A DNA stretch of 64,000 nt from Flavobacterium shii (lineage in GTDB: Bacteria > Bacteroidota > Bacteroidia > Flavobacteriales > Flavobacteriaceae), in the NCBI RefSeq assembly GCF_025847235.1, contig NZ_JAOZEW010000026.1, forward strand, positions 17,394-81,393, read 5' to 3'. The first letter of the stretch is position 1, and each line of letters begins with the position of its first letter. Position numbers and translations under genes: made by a program. Below are positions 8,191 to 17,358 of the stretch, in pieces. The notes below the pieces were generated by a model that saw only the letters and a list, made by a program, of their open reading frames with translations, was not told where the DNA came from and did no database searches.

Positions 8191-9180
8191 TTATACCAGT
8201 TTTGCAGCAATAAGATATTCAGCAATCTGGATTGTATTTGTTGCGGCACCTTTTCTTAAGTTATCAGCAACAATCCACATGTTTAAAGTGTTTGGTTGGC
8301 TTTCGTCACGACGAATACGACCTACAAAAACATCATTTTTACCTTCGGCATAAAGAGGCATTGGGTAGGTGAATGTGTCGATGTTATCCTGAACGGTAAC
8401 GCCATCGGTATGATGTAAAATTTCGCGTACTTCATTTACATCAAAATCATTTGTAAACTCTACGTTTACGGCTTCACTATGACCACCAACAACAGGAACA
8501 CGAACCGCAGTTGCTGTTACAGCGATAGTGTTGTCGCCAAGGATTTTTTGTGTTTCACGAACCAGTTTCATTTCTTCTTTGGTATATCCATTTTCTTCAA
8601 AGCTATCACAATGAGGTATAGCGTTTCTGTGAATAGGATATTTATAAACCATTTCGTCTTTTATTCCAGCGTATTCATTCTCTAATTGTTTTACTGCTTT
8701 TACACCAGTTCCTGTGATAGATTGGTAAGTAGAAACAACAATTCTCTTAATGTTATATTTTTTGTGCAATGGAGCCAATGTTAGAACCATCTGGATAGTC
8801 GAACAGTTTGGGTTTGCTATAATTTTGTCTTCTTTGGTTAATGTAGAAGCATTAATTTCTGGAACAACTAATTTCTTTGTAGGATCCATTCTCCATGCCG
8901 ATGAGTTATCGATAACAGTTGTTCCTGCTGCTGCAAATTTTGGTGCCCACTCCAATGAAGTTTCTCCACCAGCCGAAAATATTGCAATATCAGCTTTCAG
9001 GTCTACTGCGGTTTGCAATCCAACAACCGTATAATTTGTTCCTTTATATTCGATTTGTTTTCCAACTGATTTCTCAGATGCAACCAAAATTAATTCTGTA
9101 ATAGGGAAATTTCTTTCTGCCAACACTTTTAGCATTACTTCGCCAACCATACCGGTAGCGCCTACAATCGCTATTCTCAT
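8191..9180 (-). CDS. asd: Aspartate-semialdehyde dehydrogenase
   Basis: A 329-aa NADPH-dependent enzyme reducing aspartyl phosphate to aspartate semialdehyde, needed for lysine/diaminopimelate, threonine and methionine. Seen: the N-terminal Rossmann motif VGATGMVGEVMLKVL (residues 6-20), ADIAIFSAGGETS, IDNSSAWRMDP, and the catalytic Cys in IIANPNCSTIQMV near residue 126, with the substrate-binding Arg/His region (HRNAIPHCD, VRVPVVGGHSEAVNVE) downstream. Length is standard. A flavobacterial promoter is visible at 9220-9249. Monocistronic, with a terminator downstream. Confidence 0.97.
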   Translation of the reverse strand: MRIAIVGATGMVGEVMLKVLAERNFPITELILVASEKSVGKQIEYKGTNYTVVGLQTAVDLKADIAIFSAGGETSLEWAPKFAAAGTTVIDNSSAWRMDPTKKLVVPEINASTLTKEDKIIANPNCSTIQMVLTLAPLHKKYNIKRIVVSTYQSITGTGVKAVKQLENEYAGIKDEMVYKYPIHRNAIPHCDSFEENGYTKEEMKLVRETQKILGDNTIAVTATAVRVPVVGGHSEAVNVEFTNDFDVNEVREILHHTDGVTVQDNIDTFTYPMPLYAEGKNDVFVGRIRRDESQPNTLNMWIVADNLRKGAATNTIQIAEYLIAAKLV

Positions 9181-9219
9181 TTTTATATTTTTTATTATGA
9201 ATATTTATTATTTAAAATG

Positions 9220-9249
9220 CAAAAATAGGTATAATGGAGATTAAAACAA
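9220..9249 (-). promoter_or_regulatory. Flavobacterial promoter of asd
   Basis: On the minus strand, TTG (9249-9247) is separated by 19 nt from TATTTTTG (9227-9220). This matches the Bacteroidota/flavobacterial housekeeping promoter TTG-N17-23-TAnnTTTG. The start codon lies about 40 nt downstream. Confidence 0.7.
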
Positions 9250-9297
9250 GCGCGTTCACAAAAAATAACAAAAAGTTATATTTGTAACAAAAAAGAA

Positions 9298-9322
9298 AAA
9301 CCGTTCAGATTTTGAACGGTTT
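9298..9322 (-). terminator. Terminator of mscL
   Basis: AAACCGTTCA (9298-9307), a 5-nt loop, then TGAACGGTTT (9313-9322). On the minus strand the stem is followed by a T-rich run (complement of 9283-9297). It directly follows the mscL stop. Confidence 0.85.
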
Positions 9323-9344
9323 AGTTAGACAATAGTGTAGCGGA

Positions 9345-9713
9345 TTATTTTTTTAATAAATCTCTAATTTGTGTCAATAATTCTTCTTGCGTAGGTCCAG
9401 CTGGTGCAGGAACATCTTTTTTCTTAACATGATTTATACCTTTGATTATCAAGAATAGTACAAATGCAACAATTATAAAGTTAATTACTGCCGAAATGAA
9501 TAAACCATATTTTACACCTCCAAAAGCGGTTAACTGTTCGATTGAAGATAAATGCGCAGCATCCAATGCCGGCTTTAATATCAATGGTGTAATAACATCT
9601 TCGATAAACGAGCTTACAATTTTACCAAAAGCAGCTCCAATTATGACTGCGACAGCTAAATCTACCACGTTGCCTTTTACTGCAAATTCCTTAAATTCAG
9701 ATAACATTCCCAT
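9345..9713 (-). CDS. mscL: Large-conductance mechanosensitive channel
   Basis: A 122-aa inner-membrane channel that opens under hypo-osmotic stress. The conserved N-terminus EFKEFAVKGNVVDLAVAVIIGAAFG (residues 6-30, quoted in part) forms the amphipathic helix and TM1. GLFISAVINFIIVAFVLFLIIK near 70-91 is TM2, followed by the cytoplasmic helix KEELLTQIRDLLKK-type end. Start is taken at the first ATG; Met-3 (9707) is an alternative. It has its own terminator downstream. Confidence 0.96.
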   Translation of the reverse strand: MGMLSEFKEFAVKGNVVDLAVAVIIGAAFGKIVSSFIEDVITPLILKPALDAAHLSSIEQLTAFGGVKYGLFISAVINFIIVAFVLFLIIKGINHVKKKDVPAPAGPTQEELLTQIRDLLKK

Positions 9714-9798
9714 AATTAATATAGTTTTAGTTTAAAATTTTTCTTACCTCGAAAATAAGTAATATTTCGCACATTTTAACATAAATTGGCATAAAATA

Positions 9799-12270
9799 TT
9801 ACTGGCGGAAGAATACGCGCTTCACACGTTGCGAAATACTTGTTAGGATTTCATACGGAATCGTGCGTAATTCTTGTGCCATTTCGACTACAGTCGGGCT
9901 TTCGCCAAAGATGATTACATCGTCACCTTCTTTACAGTCAATAGCACTTACATCGACCATAAGCATATCCATGCAAACGTTTCCAACAATTCGTGCTTTT
10001 TGACCTTTTATAGTTACAAAACCTACTCCGTTGCCCCAAAGTCTGGCTATTCCGTCGGCATAACCAATTGGGATTGTCGCAATTCGGGTTTCTTTTTCGG
10101 CCATAAAACGACGCCCATAACCTACACTGTCGCCGGCAGGAATAGTTCTTACTTGCGAAATAATCGATTTTAATGTGCTTACGTTTTCCAGATATTTTTG
10201 CTCTGCAGGATCATTCGAAACTCCATATAAACCAATTCCCAAACGTACCATATTATATTGTGCCTGTGGGAAATTGCTAATTCCAGATGTATTAAGGATA
10301 TGACGAATCGGGTTAATATCTAATGCTGCCAATAATTTTGAAGACAGTTTTTCGAATAAGGCGATTTGAGAAAGAACAAAATCAAAATGCTTCTCTTCAT
10401 CACTTGTCGCCAAATGTGATAATACACTTTTTACCTCAACGGTTGTATTTCCTTTTAAAGTTGCAATTAACTCATCGAGGGTATTGGCTTCAAAACCCAA
10501 TCGGTGCATTCCTGTATCTAGTTTTATATGAATCGGGAAATGATGTAAATTTTTCTCTTTTGCAATTTTTAAAAAAGCGTTCAAGCCTTTCAAGCTGTAA
10601 ATTTCGGGTTCCAGTTGATGCTGAATAATAGCAGAGAAACTAGTCGATTCGGGATTAAGCACCATAATAGGGAGTTTTATACCGCCGTTTTTAAGTGAGA
10701 TTCCTTCATCGGCAAAAGCCACACCAAGGTAATCTACCTTATGATGTTCTAATAATTTGGCGATTTCCAGTCCGCCATTACCATAACTATATGCCTTAAC
10801 CATCACCATCATTTTGGTGGTTGGGTTTATTTTGGATTTAAAGAAATTAAGATTATGACCAATAGCGTTGAGGTTAATTTCCAGAATTGTTTCATGGGTT
10901 TTTTCTTCGAGTAACGTCACAATTTCTTCAAAATGGAAGGAACGCGCTCCTTTTATAAGAATGGTTTCATTTTCAAAATCAAGCGATTCATAATGTGCAA
11001 TGAATTCGGCTGTGTTTGGAAATGTAATGCAATTGAAAAATTTATCTTTATATTCTGTAATGGTCGAGCCAATACCAATAACACGACTTATTTTATTGGT
11101 CTCGATAAGTTGTGCTACTTTCGAGTATAGTTCTTCATTAGAAAATCCACTCTGAAGAATATCGGATAAAATCACGGTTTTCTTCTTGAATTTATGTTGA
11201 CTTTCCAGAAAATCCAATGCAATTTTTAGGGATTGAAAATCCGAACTATAACTATCATCAATTATACTACAATTGTTGATTCCATTTTTTACTTCCAGGC
11301 GCATTTCTACCGGATACAATAAATGCATTCGGTTTTGGATCGTAGCCGAATCGTATTTTAAATACAATAAAACCATCAGTGAAGAAATCGCATTTTCTAT
11401 CGAAGCATCATCCTGAAACGGAATCGTAAATTCGTTTATTTCGTCCTTGTATTCATATCGAATCAGTGTGTTTTCGTTATGAGTTTCTTTTTTAGAAATG
11501 AAAACATCGGTTTTTTTATCAGTAAAACTCCAAGAAAATAACGCTCTGGAATCCAGTAAATATTCAGCAGCAAATTGAGTTAAACAAGAATGAACAACAT
11601 CATTTTTTTGATAAATAATTACAGGAGTTTCTTTAAATAAAAGTAACTTTTCGTCTATCTTTTGTACAAGATTTAAAAAACCTTCGTCGTGAGCCGAACC
11701 AATATTGGTAAGAAGTCCGATAGTAGGTTTGATGATTTTTTCTAGTTTATCCATTTCTGAAACCGTCGAAATTCCAGCTTCAAAAATACCCAGATTGTGT
11801 TTTTCATTTATGGCAATAACCGAAAGCGGAACACCAACCTGAGAATTGTAGCTTTTTGGGCTTCGAATGATATTATAGTCGGGACTTAGTAAGAAGTTAA
11901 GCCATTCTTTTACAATCGTTTTGCCGTTACTTCCGGTTAATCCGATAATAGGAAAATTAAAATGACTACGATAATAGCCGGCAACAGTTTGTAATGCCGT
12001 TAATGCGTTTTCGACAACTATATAATTGGCTCTTTGTTTATATTTTTCGGGGATTTGAGTTACTACAAAATTCTGAACACCTTTCTCGATTAACTCCGGA
12101 ATATAGTCGTGAGCATTATTATTAGGTCCGCTTAAAGCAAAAAATAAACTTTTCGGACCATTTTGTAACGAACGGCTATCGATAGAAATATGGTCGATGT
12201 TTATATCGGAATTCCCTCCAAGCCATTGTGCATGAAGGATCTGAATTATATTTTTAAGATTTATTGGCAT
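9799..12270 (-). CDS. murF-alr: Bifunctional MurF / alanine racemase
   Basis: An 823-aa fusion from the ATG at 12270 (MPINLKNIIQILHAQWL); a further 13 codons upstream look untranslated. The N-terminal half is MurF, adding D-Ala-D-Ala to UDP-MurNAc-tripeptide: P-loop GLTGSNGKTIVKEW, then YNSQVGVPLSVI and IFEAGISTVSEMD. The C-terminal half is alanine racemase: VMVKAYSYGNGG holds the PLP-binding Lys, followed by HIKLDTGMHRLGF, the VRLGIGLYG segment and the SVGYGRRF region near the catalytic Tyr. The fusion supplies and uses D-Ala in one protein and is known in Bacteroidota. Confidence 0.96.
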   Translation of the reverse strand: MPINLKNIIQILHAQWLGGNSDINIDHISIDSRSLQNGPKSLFFALSGPNNNAHDYIPELIEKGVQNFVVTQIPEKYKQRANYIVVENALTALQTVAGYYRSHFNFPIIGLTGSNGKTIVKEWLNFLLSPDYNIIRSPKSYNSQVGVPLSVIAINEKHNLGIFEAGISTVSEMDKLEKIIKPTIGLLTNIGSAHDEGFLNLVQKIDEKLLLFKETPVIIYQKNDVVHSCLTQFAAEYLLDSRALFSWSFTDKKTDVFISKKETHNENTLIRYEYKDEINEFTIPFQDDASIENAISSLMVLLYLKYDSATIQNRMHLLYPVEMRLEVKNGINNCSIIDDSYSSDFQSLKIALDFLESQHKFKKKTVILSDILQSGFSNEELYSKVAQLIETNKISRVIGIGSTITEYKDKFFNCITFPNTAEFIAHYESLDFENETILIKGARSFHFEEIVTLLEEKTHETILEINLNAIGHNLNFFKSKINPTTKMMVMVKAYSYGNGGLEIAKLLEHHKVDYLGVAFADEGISLKNGGIKLPIMVLNPESTSFSAIIQHQLEPEIYSLKGLNAFLKIAKEKNLHHFPIHIKLDTGMHRLGFEANTLDELIATLKGNTTVEVKSVLSHLATSDEEKHFDFVLSQIALFEKLSSKLLAALDINPIRHILNTSGISNFPQAQYNMVRLGIGLYGVSNDPAEQKYLENVSTLKSIISQVRTIPAGDSVGYGRRFMAEKETRIATIPIGYADGIARLWGNGVGFVTIKGQKARIVGNVCMDMLMVDVSAIDCKEGDDVIIFGESPTVVEMAQELRTIPYEILTSISQRVKRVFFRQ

Positions 12271-12594
12271 TATATAGTGAAATGTTTTGTGTTGAAATGT
12301 AAAACGCAAATTGATGATAAATATGATTTAGAAATCATGATATAATTTGAAACATTAAAGGTAGAAAAGAGTTTTTAATATTTTCTTAAAAATGCAAAGA
12401 TTGTCTATAAGAGGAACGCGGATATAGGTAGATTTTGAAAACAATAAAAATAAAAAAATCCGTTTTTATCTGCGTTTTCGCCTTGGCGAATCTGTGTCAT
12501 CTGCGGTCCATTTTTAGTTGCTGTTAAAATTTTGAGCATTTTATAGAAAGTCATATATTTTTTTATATTTGTTTGAGACAATAAAACCAAGCCG
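12271..12594. repeat. Intergenic region with a dispersed repeat copy
   Basis: A 324-nt gap between divergent genes. 12440-12515 contains AAATCCGTTTTTATCTGCG, CTTGGCGAATCTGTG and CATCTGCGGTCC, a variant of the dispersed repeat also seen near 29.8 kb. The rest should carry the promoters of murF-alr and of the membrane protein gene, but no convincing box was found. Confidence 0.5.
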
Positions 12595-13203
12595 TTGAAA
12601 AAAAATCTTCCTATATTTTCTTATTTATTTCATCCATTATTTATTTCGATGTATGCCAGCTTGTTTTATCTTTTTTTTAAAGGTGATGCATTTGTTAATC
12701 AGGAGAAATTCTTTATCCTTTTTCAGATATTGATTATCACGGTTTTGGTTCCTATGTTGTTCTTTTTACTGCTTCGTTCCACAGGAAATGTAGATTCGGT
12801 TATGATTCATGAAACTTCACAGCGAAAGATTCCGCTGGTACTTCATTGCTTTTTAATTATTTTATTAGTGAAACGTAGTGTAGTAATTGTACGTTATCCA
12901 GAGTTGCATTTCTTTTTTTTAGGTGCATTGTTTAGTACAATAATCGCACTGGTTTTGTCATTTTTTAAAATAAAGGCAAGTCTGCATATGATCGCCATTA
13001 GCGGGTTAACGATATTTGCTATTGGTTTAAGTCGACACCTTCAAGTGCCAAATATGATATATTGGGTCGCTTTTTTTATTTTAATCAATGGTTTTGTCGC
13101 TTCATCCCGTCTGGAAATGAATGCACATACCAATAAAGAACTTGTTATAGGATTGCTGATAGGAGTAATTCCGCAGTTACTATTTGTGTTTTTTTGGCTA
13201 TAG
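12595..13203 (+). CDS. Hypothetical multi-pass membrane protein
   Basis: A 202-aa hydrophobic protein. Five or six membrane segments can be drawn (for example residues 17-30, 43-62, 83-100, 105-125, 132-148 and 184-202). A basic TSQRKIPLVLH loop lies in the middle. The topology and length resemble uncharacterised Flavobacterium membrane proteins near the PAP2 family, but no phosphatase motif is present. The start is TTG at 12595; an internal ATG at 12651 would remove the first 18 residues. The stop overlaps the convergent gene by 6 nt. Confidence 0.65.
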   Translation: MKKNLPIFSYLFHPLFISMYASLFYLFFKGDAFVNQEKFFILFQILIITVLVPMLFFLLLRSTGNVDSVMIHETSQRKIPLVLHCFLIILLVKRSVVIVRYPELHFFFLGALFSTIIALVLSFFKIKASLHMIAISGLTIFAIGLSRHLQVPNMIYWVAFFILINGFVASSRLEMNAHTNKELVIGLLIGVIPQLLFVFFWL

Positions 13204-13902
13204 GATATAAAAAATAATACCAATATTCATCGTTCTCATATCAATGGTTTCTGTAGGTGTTTTGGCCGATGATTTAAATAATGGTTTTAAGCCATAATAA
13301 GCATAGAAATTCCAAGTGTTGAAACCAGATGAAATATACACACCGTATTGAAGTTTCTCGAAATCCTGATTGTTTTTAATAACAACTTTTTGATCGGAAT
13401 CTTTATAAACTGATCGGTCAAATAGGACATAACTAAATTTTATACCACCGTAAATCCTCCAAAATTTATAGCTTTCGAATGTTGAAGTTCGCCATCTGAA
13501 TTCTATTGGTAAATCGACTAAATACTGAGTGAATTTATTTGTACTAACATCAGAATAGCTTACAACATTATAAACAGGAGCATCACTTGTACCTGTTATA
13601 CCAAGATTCTGAAAGTAATTTTTATAGCTAAAACCTAAACCTGCAGCAATTGCAACGTTTCTATTTTTATTGATAGGCATATCTCTCAAGAAACCAAAAC
13701 TTAATCCCGCCGAAAACTTTTTTTGAGATAATCCGTCCGGACCTTTATTTAATGCGTTATAGGTAACAGCAAAATAAAACTGATCTTCTCGGTACAGAGA
13801 ATCAATCTTTACTTTTGGAGTTTCTGTAGCAGGAGCTTTCTCTTCCTGAGAAAAAACATTCAGAAACGATACTAAAAATAAACAACTAAAAAATAATCGC
13901 AT
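13198..13902 (-). CDS. Outer membrane beta-barrel protein (porin-like)
   Basis: A 234-aa exported protein from the ATG at 13902 (MRLFFSCLFLVSFLNVFSQ, signal peptide). The longer frame adds 42 basic residues without a signal and is not used. Mature sequence alternates polar and aromatic residues (FYFAVTYNALNKGPDGLS, GLSFGFLRDMPIN, AAGLGFSYKNYF) and ends in an aromatic/hydrophobic strand (NIGIIFYIL), as in PorT-like eight-stranded barrels. No specific function can be assigned. It overlaps tail-to-tail with the membrane protein gene. Confidence 0.75.
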   Translation of the reverse strand: MRLFFSCLFLVSFLNVFSQEEKAPATETPKVKIDSLYREDQFYFAVTYNALNKGPDGLSQKKFSAGLSFGFLRDMPINKNRNVAIAAGLGFSYKNYFQNLGITGTSDAPVYNVVSYSDVSTNKFTQYLVDLPIEFRWRTSTFESYKFWRIYGGIKFSYVLFDRSVYKDSDQKVVIKNNQDFEKLQYGVYISSGFNTWNFYAYYGLKPLFKSSAKTPTETIDMRTMNIGIIFYIL

Positions 13903-14485
13903 TTTGGATTTTGGTTTTAATGATTGTTCCAAGAATATATGTGGTTTTTGCATTTTGATATTTACCTTACAAATATAAGATTTTGAGGGTTTCGGTTGTG
14001 GTTTGATTGTGGTTAATTTTTTAGCCACGAATTACTCGAATTAACACGAATGTTTTGTTGAGAGTAAAAACTACATATATAGTATTTAAACTCAAAATAC
14101 AAATAAGCCACAATATTGAGGAAAAGCTTTGCGCTCTTTGCGTAAACCTTTGTGTTCTTTGCGGTTAATTTTTTTTGCCACAAACACAATCTTGTCACCC
14201 TGACATAGGAAGGGTCTCATCAAGTAGCTCGACAAAGATTATGGTCCTTCGACTCCGCTCAGGATGACAAAATTGAGGAGAAGCTTTGCGACCTTTGCGT
14301 AAACCTTTGTGTTCTTTGCGGTTAATTTTTTTTGCCACAGATTAAAGGATTAAATAGATTTCAAAACCTTGCCATCTTTGCGGTTAAAAATATTTCCGGT
14401 TAATTTTTTATCTTTAATTATAGTTTTTTAATGAAACTCCTGTAGATTTCATTTCGCTTATATGTTTTTTATACCTTTGCAAAGC
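13903..14485. repeat. Repeat-rich intergenic region
   Basis: A 583-nt non-coding stretch. 14105-14180 and 14281-14400 contain several copies of CTTTGCGTAAACCTTTGTG, TTCTTTGCGGTTAATTTTTT and CCACAGATTAAAGGATTAAA. 14185-14290 is one arm of a 106-bp inverted repeat (partner at 19600-19705). No ORF worth calling was seen. Confidence 0.75.
14185..14290 (+). repeat. 106-bp inverted repeat, copy A
   Basis: Begins CACAATCTTGTCACCC and ends GAGGAGAAGCTTTGCG. The reverse complement at 19600-19705 agrees at all but one of the 106 positions by eye (CTGACATAGG here against CTGACGTAGG there). The two arms enclose the His-rich gene, the TonB receptor and the prolyl oligopeptidase. Confidence 0.85.
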
Positions 14486-14830
14486 ATGAAAAAGAAGCAG
14501 CTCATATTAAGTATTTCTTTGACGATGACAGTATTGTTCTCAATGCTGTTTCAGTCATTTCATAGTTATGAGCATATTGTACAGGAATTTTCAGTAAAAC
14601 AATGCCATCACGAATATAACGTAACAAATACCGAAATAACGCATCAGCATCATAATTTCGATTATTGTTACATTTGTCATTTTGCTTTAAGCACCTATAT
14701 TACACCTGAAAAATTCACTTTTCAGTTACCTACTTTTCATGAAGAAATTCCTTATTTCTTTACATTTTCGGAAATTTCTATTTCTTTTTCTGGAAGTTTA
14801 TATTCCCTCCGAGGCCCGCCTGTAGTTTAA
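14486..14830 (+). CDS. Small His/Cys-rich exported protein upstream of TonB receptor
   Basis: A 114-aa protein from the ATG at 14486 (MKKKQLILSISLTMTVLF, signal anchor). An ATG 24 nt upstream is possible but puts an uncharged segment first. After the signal it has HSYEH, KQCHHEY, THQHHNFDYCYICHF and a C-terminal SLRGPPVV. The mix of His pairs, two close Cys and a terminal PP resembles the small HYC/CC/PP or DUF2946-like proteins that sit next to TonB receptors. A periplasmic metal-binding role is inferred. The TonB receptor starts 207 nt downstream. Confidence 0.75.
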   Translation: MKKKQLILSISLTMTVLFSMLFQSFHSYEHIVQEFSVKQCHHEYNVTNTEITHQHHNFDYCYICHFALSTYITPEKFTFQLPTFHEEIPYFFTFSEISISFSGSLYSLRGPPVV

Positions 14831-15037
14831 TATTATCTGTATTCTGATATTTTCGGAAACAACATATTTATACAGTTTTGATTTTATGAAAAATCAAACA
14901 AAATCTTTGTTTAAAGAATTCAAGTTGTGAAAATGGTTTACTAATTCTGATTGTTATCGGTGTTATTGAGCATATTTATACATTGTCTTTGAATTGTTTT
15001 TAAAAGAAGAATTTATCTAACTATAGCATCATTTTCA

Positions 15038-17245
15038 ATGAAAAAAATTATAATAGCCCTTATTTTAGGGTTTTCGGGCTTGATTAATGCCCAAAATACT
15101 GTTTCTGGAACCGTAACCGATTTGCAAAACCAACCAGTTCCGGGAGTTTCGGTTTATGCGCCAGAATTGCATAAAGGAACTACCACGGATGAAAACGGAA
15201 AATACACACTGAATAATCTTCCAAAAGGGGGATTGCGTTTATCTTTTACATATGTGGGATATACAACCCAGAATAAAAATATCGATAAAGTATTAAAACA
15301 AAACACGCTTGATGTTTTACTTACACAAGCCGCTTTTGAAATGGATGAGGTAATTGTCTCCACAGCTTTTAGCAAATTACAATCGCAAAACGTAATGAAA
15401 GTAGAGCATGAAACTATCAAATCATTGCAACAAAAAGGGACTTCGACATTGATAGAAGGATTGGCGACGATTCCTGGGGTTTCTCAAATATCTACAGGAA
15501 CTTCTATCGGGAAACCAGTAATTCGAGGATTAAGTGGGAATCGTGTTTTGGTCTATTCACAAGGAGTTCGATTGGAAAATCAGCAATTTGGAGATGAACA
15601 TGGTTTAGGATTAAATGATGCCGGAATCGAAAGTGTTGAGGTTATAAAAGGTCCAGCATCTTTATTATATGGATCTGATGCTTTGGGAGGAGTTTTGTAT
15701 TTTAACCCAGAAAAATTTGCCGATGCAGGAGATTTTAAGGCTAATTTCAGTCAGAAGTATTTTACCAACACACTAGGAAGTAATTCTTCTATCGGATTAA
15801 AAACATCTACAGAAAACTGGAAGTTCTTAGCCCGCGGAAGTTTCAACTCACACTCCGATTATAAAGCTGGTGATAGTGAACGTGTAACAAATACAAGATA
15901 TAATGAGACCGATTTTAAAACCGGAATAGGATATAGTAATTCTAGCTTCTCGAGTGTTTTACGTTACAATTATAATAAACTGGATTTAGGAATTCCCGAA
16001 GAAGGTTTTGGAGAGCAAACAACAAGTAAGAATACGGAATTTCCAAGACAAGGTGTTTTTAATCATTTGTTGAGTTTGAATAATGTTTTCTTTTTTCAGA
16101 ATTCAAAATTAGATGTTGATTTAGGTTATATCACAAATGATAGAAGTGAGTTCGAAGATAGTAATGAAGCTTCATTACATATGAAACTGAAAACTTTTAA
16201 TTACAATGTAAAGTACCATTTGCCTAAAATGGGTAAAATAGAAACTATTGTTGGAGTTCAGGGAATGCACCAAACGAATAAAAATTCGGGAGAAGAATAT
16301 TTAATTCCGGATGCAACAACAAATGATTTTGGTGTTTTTGGAACGGCAAATTACGAGTGGAAAAGTAATGTATTGCAAGCAGGTTTGCGTTTTGATAACC
16401 GCAATGTAACTTCGATTGCACATGGAATCGAAGGTGAAGAAGGTTATTTTCAAGCATTGGACAGATCGTTTGATAGTTTTAATGCATCATTGGGGTATAA
16501 AACCAATCTAGCCGACGATTTAACAATGCGTTTAAATGTAGCTTCAGGGTTTAGAGCGCCAAACTTGGCAGAGCTTACATCCAATGGGGTTCATGAAGGA
16601 ACAAATCGTTATGAAATAGGTAATAGTGCTTTAAAAACAGAACAAAACGTACAAACAGATTTAAACTTAGAATATAAAAACAGCCATTTTGAGTTTTTCG
16701 TAAACGGATTCTATAACCATGTAAACAATTATATCTATACTTCGCCTACAGGAGAGGTTCTGGATAATAATGATGTTTTTGCCTATATTCAGGATAATGC
16801 CAATTTGTATGGAGGAGAAATCGGATTGCATTTTCATCCACATCCTTTAGATTGGTTGCATTTTGAAACTAGCTTTGAACCCGTAACTGGGAAAAAACAA
16901 AATGGAGATTACTTACCATTAATTCCAGCAAACAATTGGAATAATACGATAAGAACAGAGTTTAAAATCAATAATTGGTTTCAGGAAGGATTTGCAACTT
17001 TAAATGTGAGCTCTACTTTTAATCAGGATAATGTGAGTGGTTTTGAAACTGCTTCCAAAGGATATACTCTGGTTAACTTAGGATTTGGAGGAAAAGTAAA
17101 ATTCGGTAAAACGGCTTTTGACCTTAATATAAACGGAAATAACTTATTCGATAAAAAGTATATTGCACACTTATCCCGATTAAAAACTGATGGGATTCCT
17201 AATATTGGAAGAAACATAGTTCTAGGGGTTAACTTCAATTTATAA
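15038..17245 (+). CDS. TonB-dependent receptor, ZnuD-like
   Basis: A 735-aa outer-membrane receptor. Signal peptide MKKIIIALILGFSGLINAQ; carboxypeptidase-regulatory-like domain (VSGTVTDLQNQPVPGVSVY, residues 23-105); plug domain with KPVIRGLSGNRVLVYSQGVR, QQFGDEHGLGLNDAG and IKGPASLLYGSDALGGV; then a 22-strand-type barrel with GFRAPNLAELTSNGVHEG near residue 505 and the terminal aromatic strand GRNIVLGVNFNL. The plug wording (ENQQFGDEHG) resembles zinc receptors of the ZnuD group. With the His-rich neighbour this suggests metal uptake, but the substrate is inference. Terminator downstream. Confidence 0.93.
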   Translation: MKKIIIALILGFSGLINAQNTVSGTVTDLQNQPVPGVSVYAPELHKGTTTDENGKYTLNNLPKGGLRLSFTYVGYTTQNKNIDKVLKQNTLDVLLTQAAFEMDEVIVSTAFSKLQSQNVMKVEHETIKSLQQKGTSTLIEGLATIPGVSQISTGTSIGKPVIRGLSGNRVLVYSQGVRLENQQFGDEHGLGLNDAGIESVEVIKGPASLLYGSDALGGVLYFNPEKFADAGDFKANFSQKYFTNTLGSNSSIGLKTSTENWKFLARGSFNSHSDYKAGDSERVTNTRYNETDFKTGIGYSNSSFSSVLRYNYNKLDLGIPEEGFGEQTTSKNTEFPRQGVFNHLLSLNNVFFFQNSKLDVDLGYITNDRSEFEDSNEASLHMKLKTFNYNVKYHLPKMGKIETIVGVQGMHQTNKNSGEEYLIPDATTNDFGVFGTANYEWKSNVLQAGLRFDNRNVTSIAHGIEGEEGYFQALDRSFDSFNASLGYKTNLADDLTMRLNVASGFRAPNLAELTSNGVHEGTNRYEIGNSALKTEQNVQTDLNLEYKNSHFEFFVNGFYNHVNNYIYTSPTGEVLDNNDVFAYIQDNANLYGGEIGLHFHPHPLDWLHFETSFEPVTGKKQNGDYLPLIPANNWNNTIRTEFKINNWFQEGFATLNVSSTFNQDNVSGFETASKGYTLVNLGFGGKVKFGKTAFDLNINGNNLFDKKYIAHLSRLKTDGIPNIGRNIVLGVNFNL

Positions 17246-17271
17246 GATAATAAGTTTTAAGGAACACATCT

Positions 17272-17302
17272 AAAAACGCCAACTATATCGTTGGCGTTTT
17301 TT
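17272..17302 (+). terminator. Terminator of the TonB receptor gene
   Basis: AAAAACGCCAAC (17272-17283), loop TATATC, GTTGGCGTTTTT (17290-17301), continuing in T. Confidence 0.9.
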
Positions 17303-17358
17303 ATATCAATAAGAGTGAAAAAATAACTATTTTTGTTTGAAACAGTAATATTATAACA

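Noticed and set aside
8750..9101. Plus-strand ORFs over asd
   Set aside because: Antisense shadows of a well-supported gene.
12405..12590. Minus-strand 61-aa ORF
   Set aside because: Runs through a dispersed repeat and has no family similarity.
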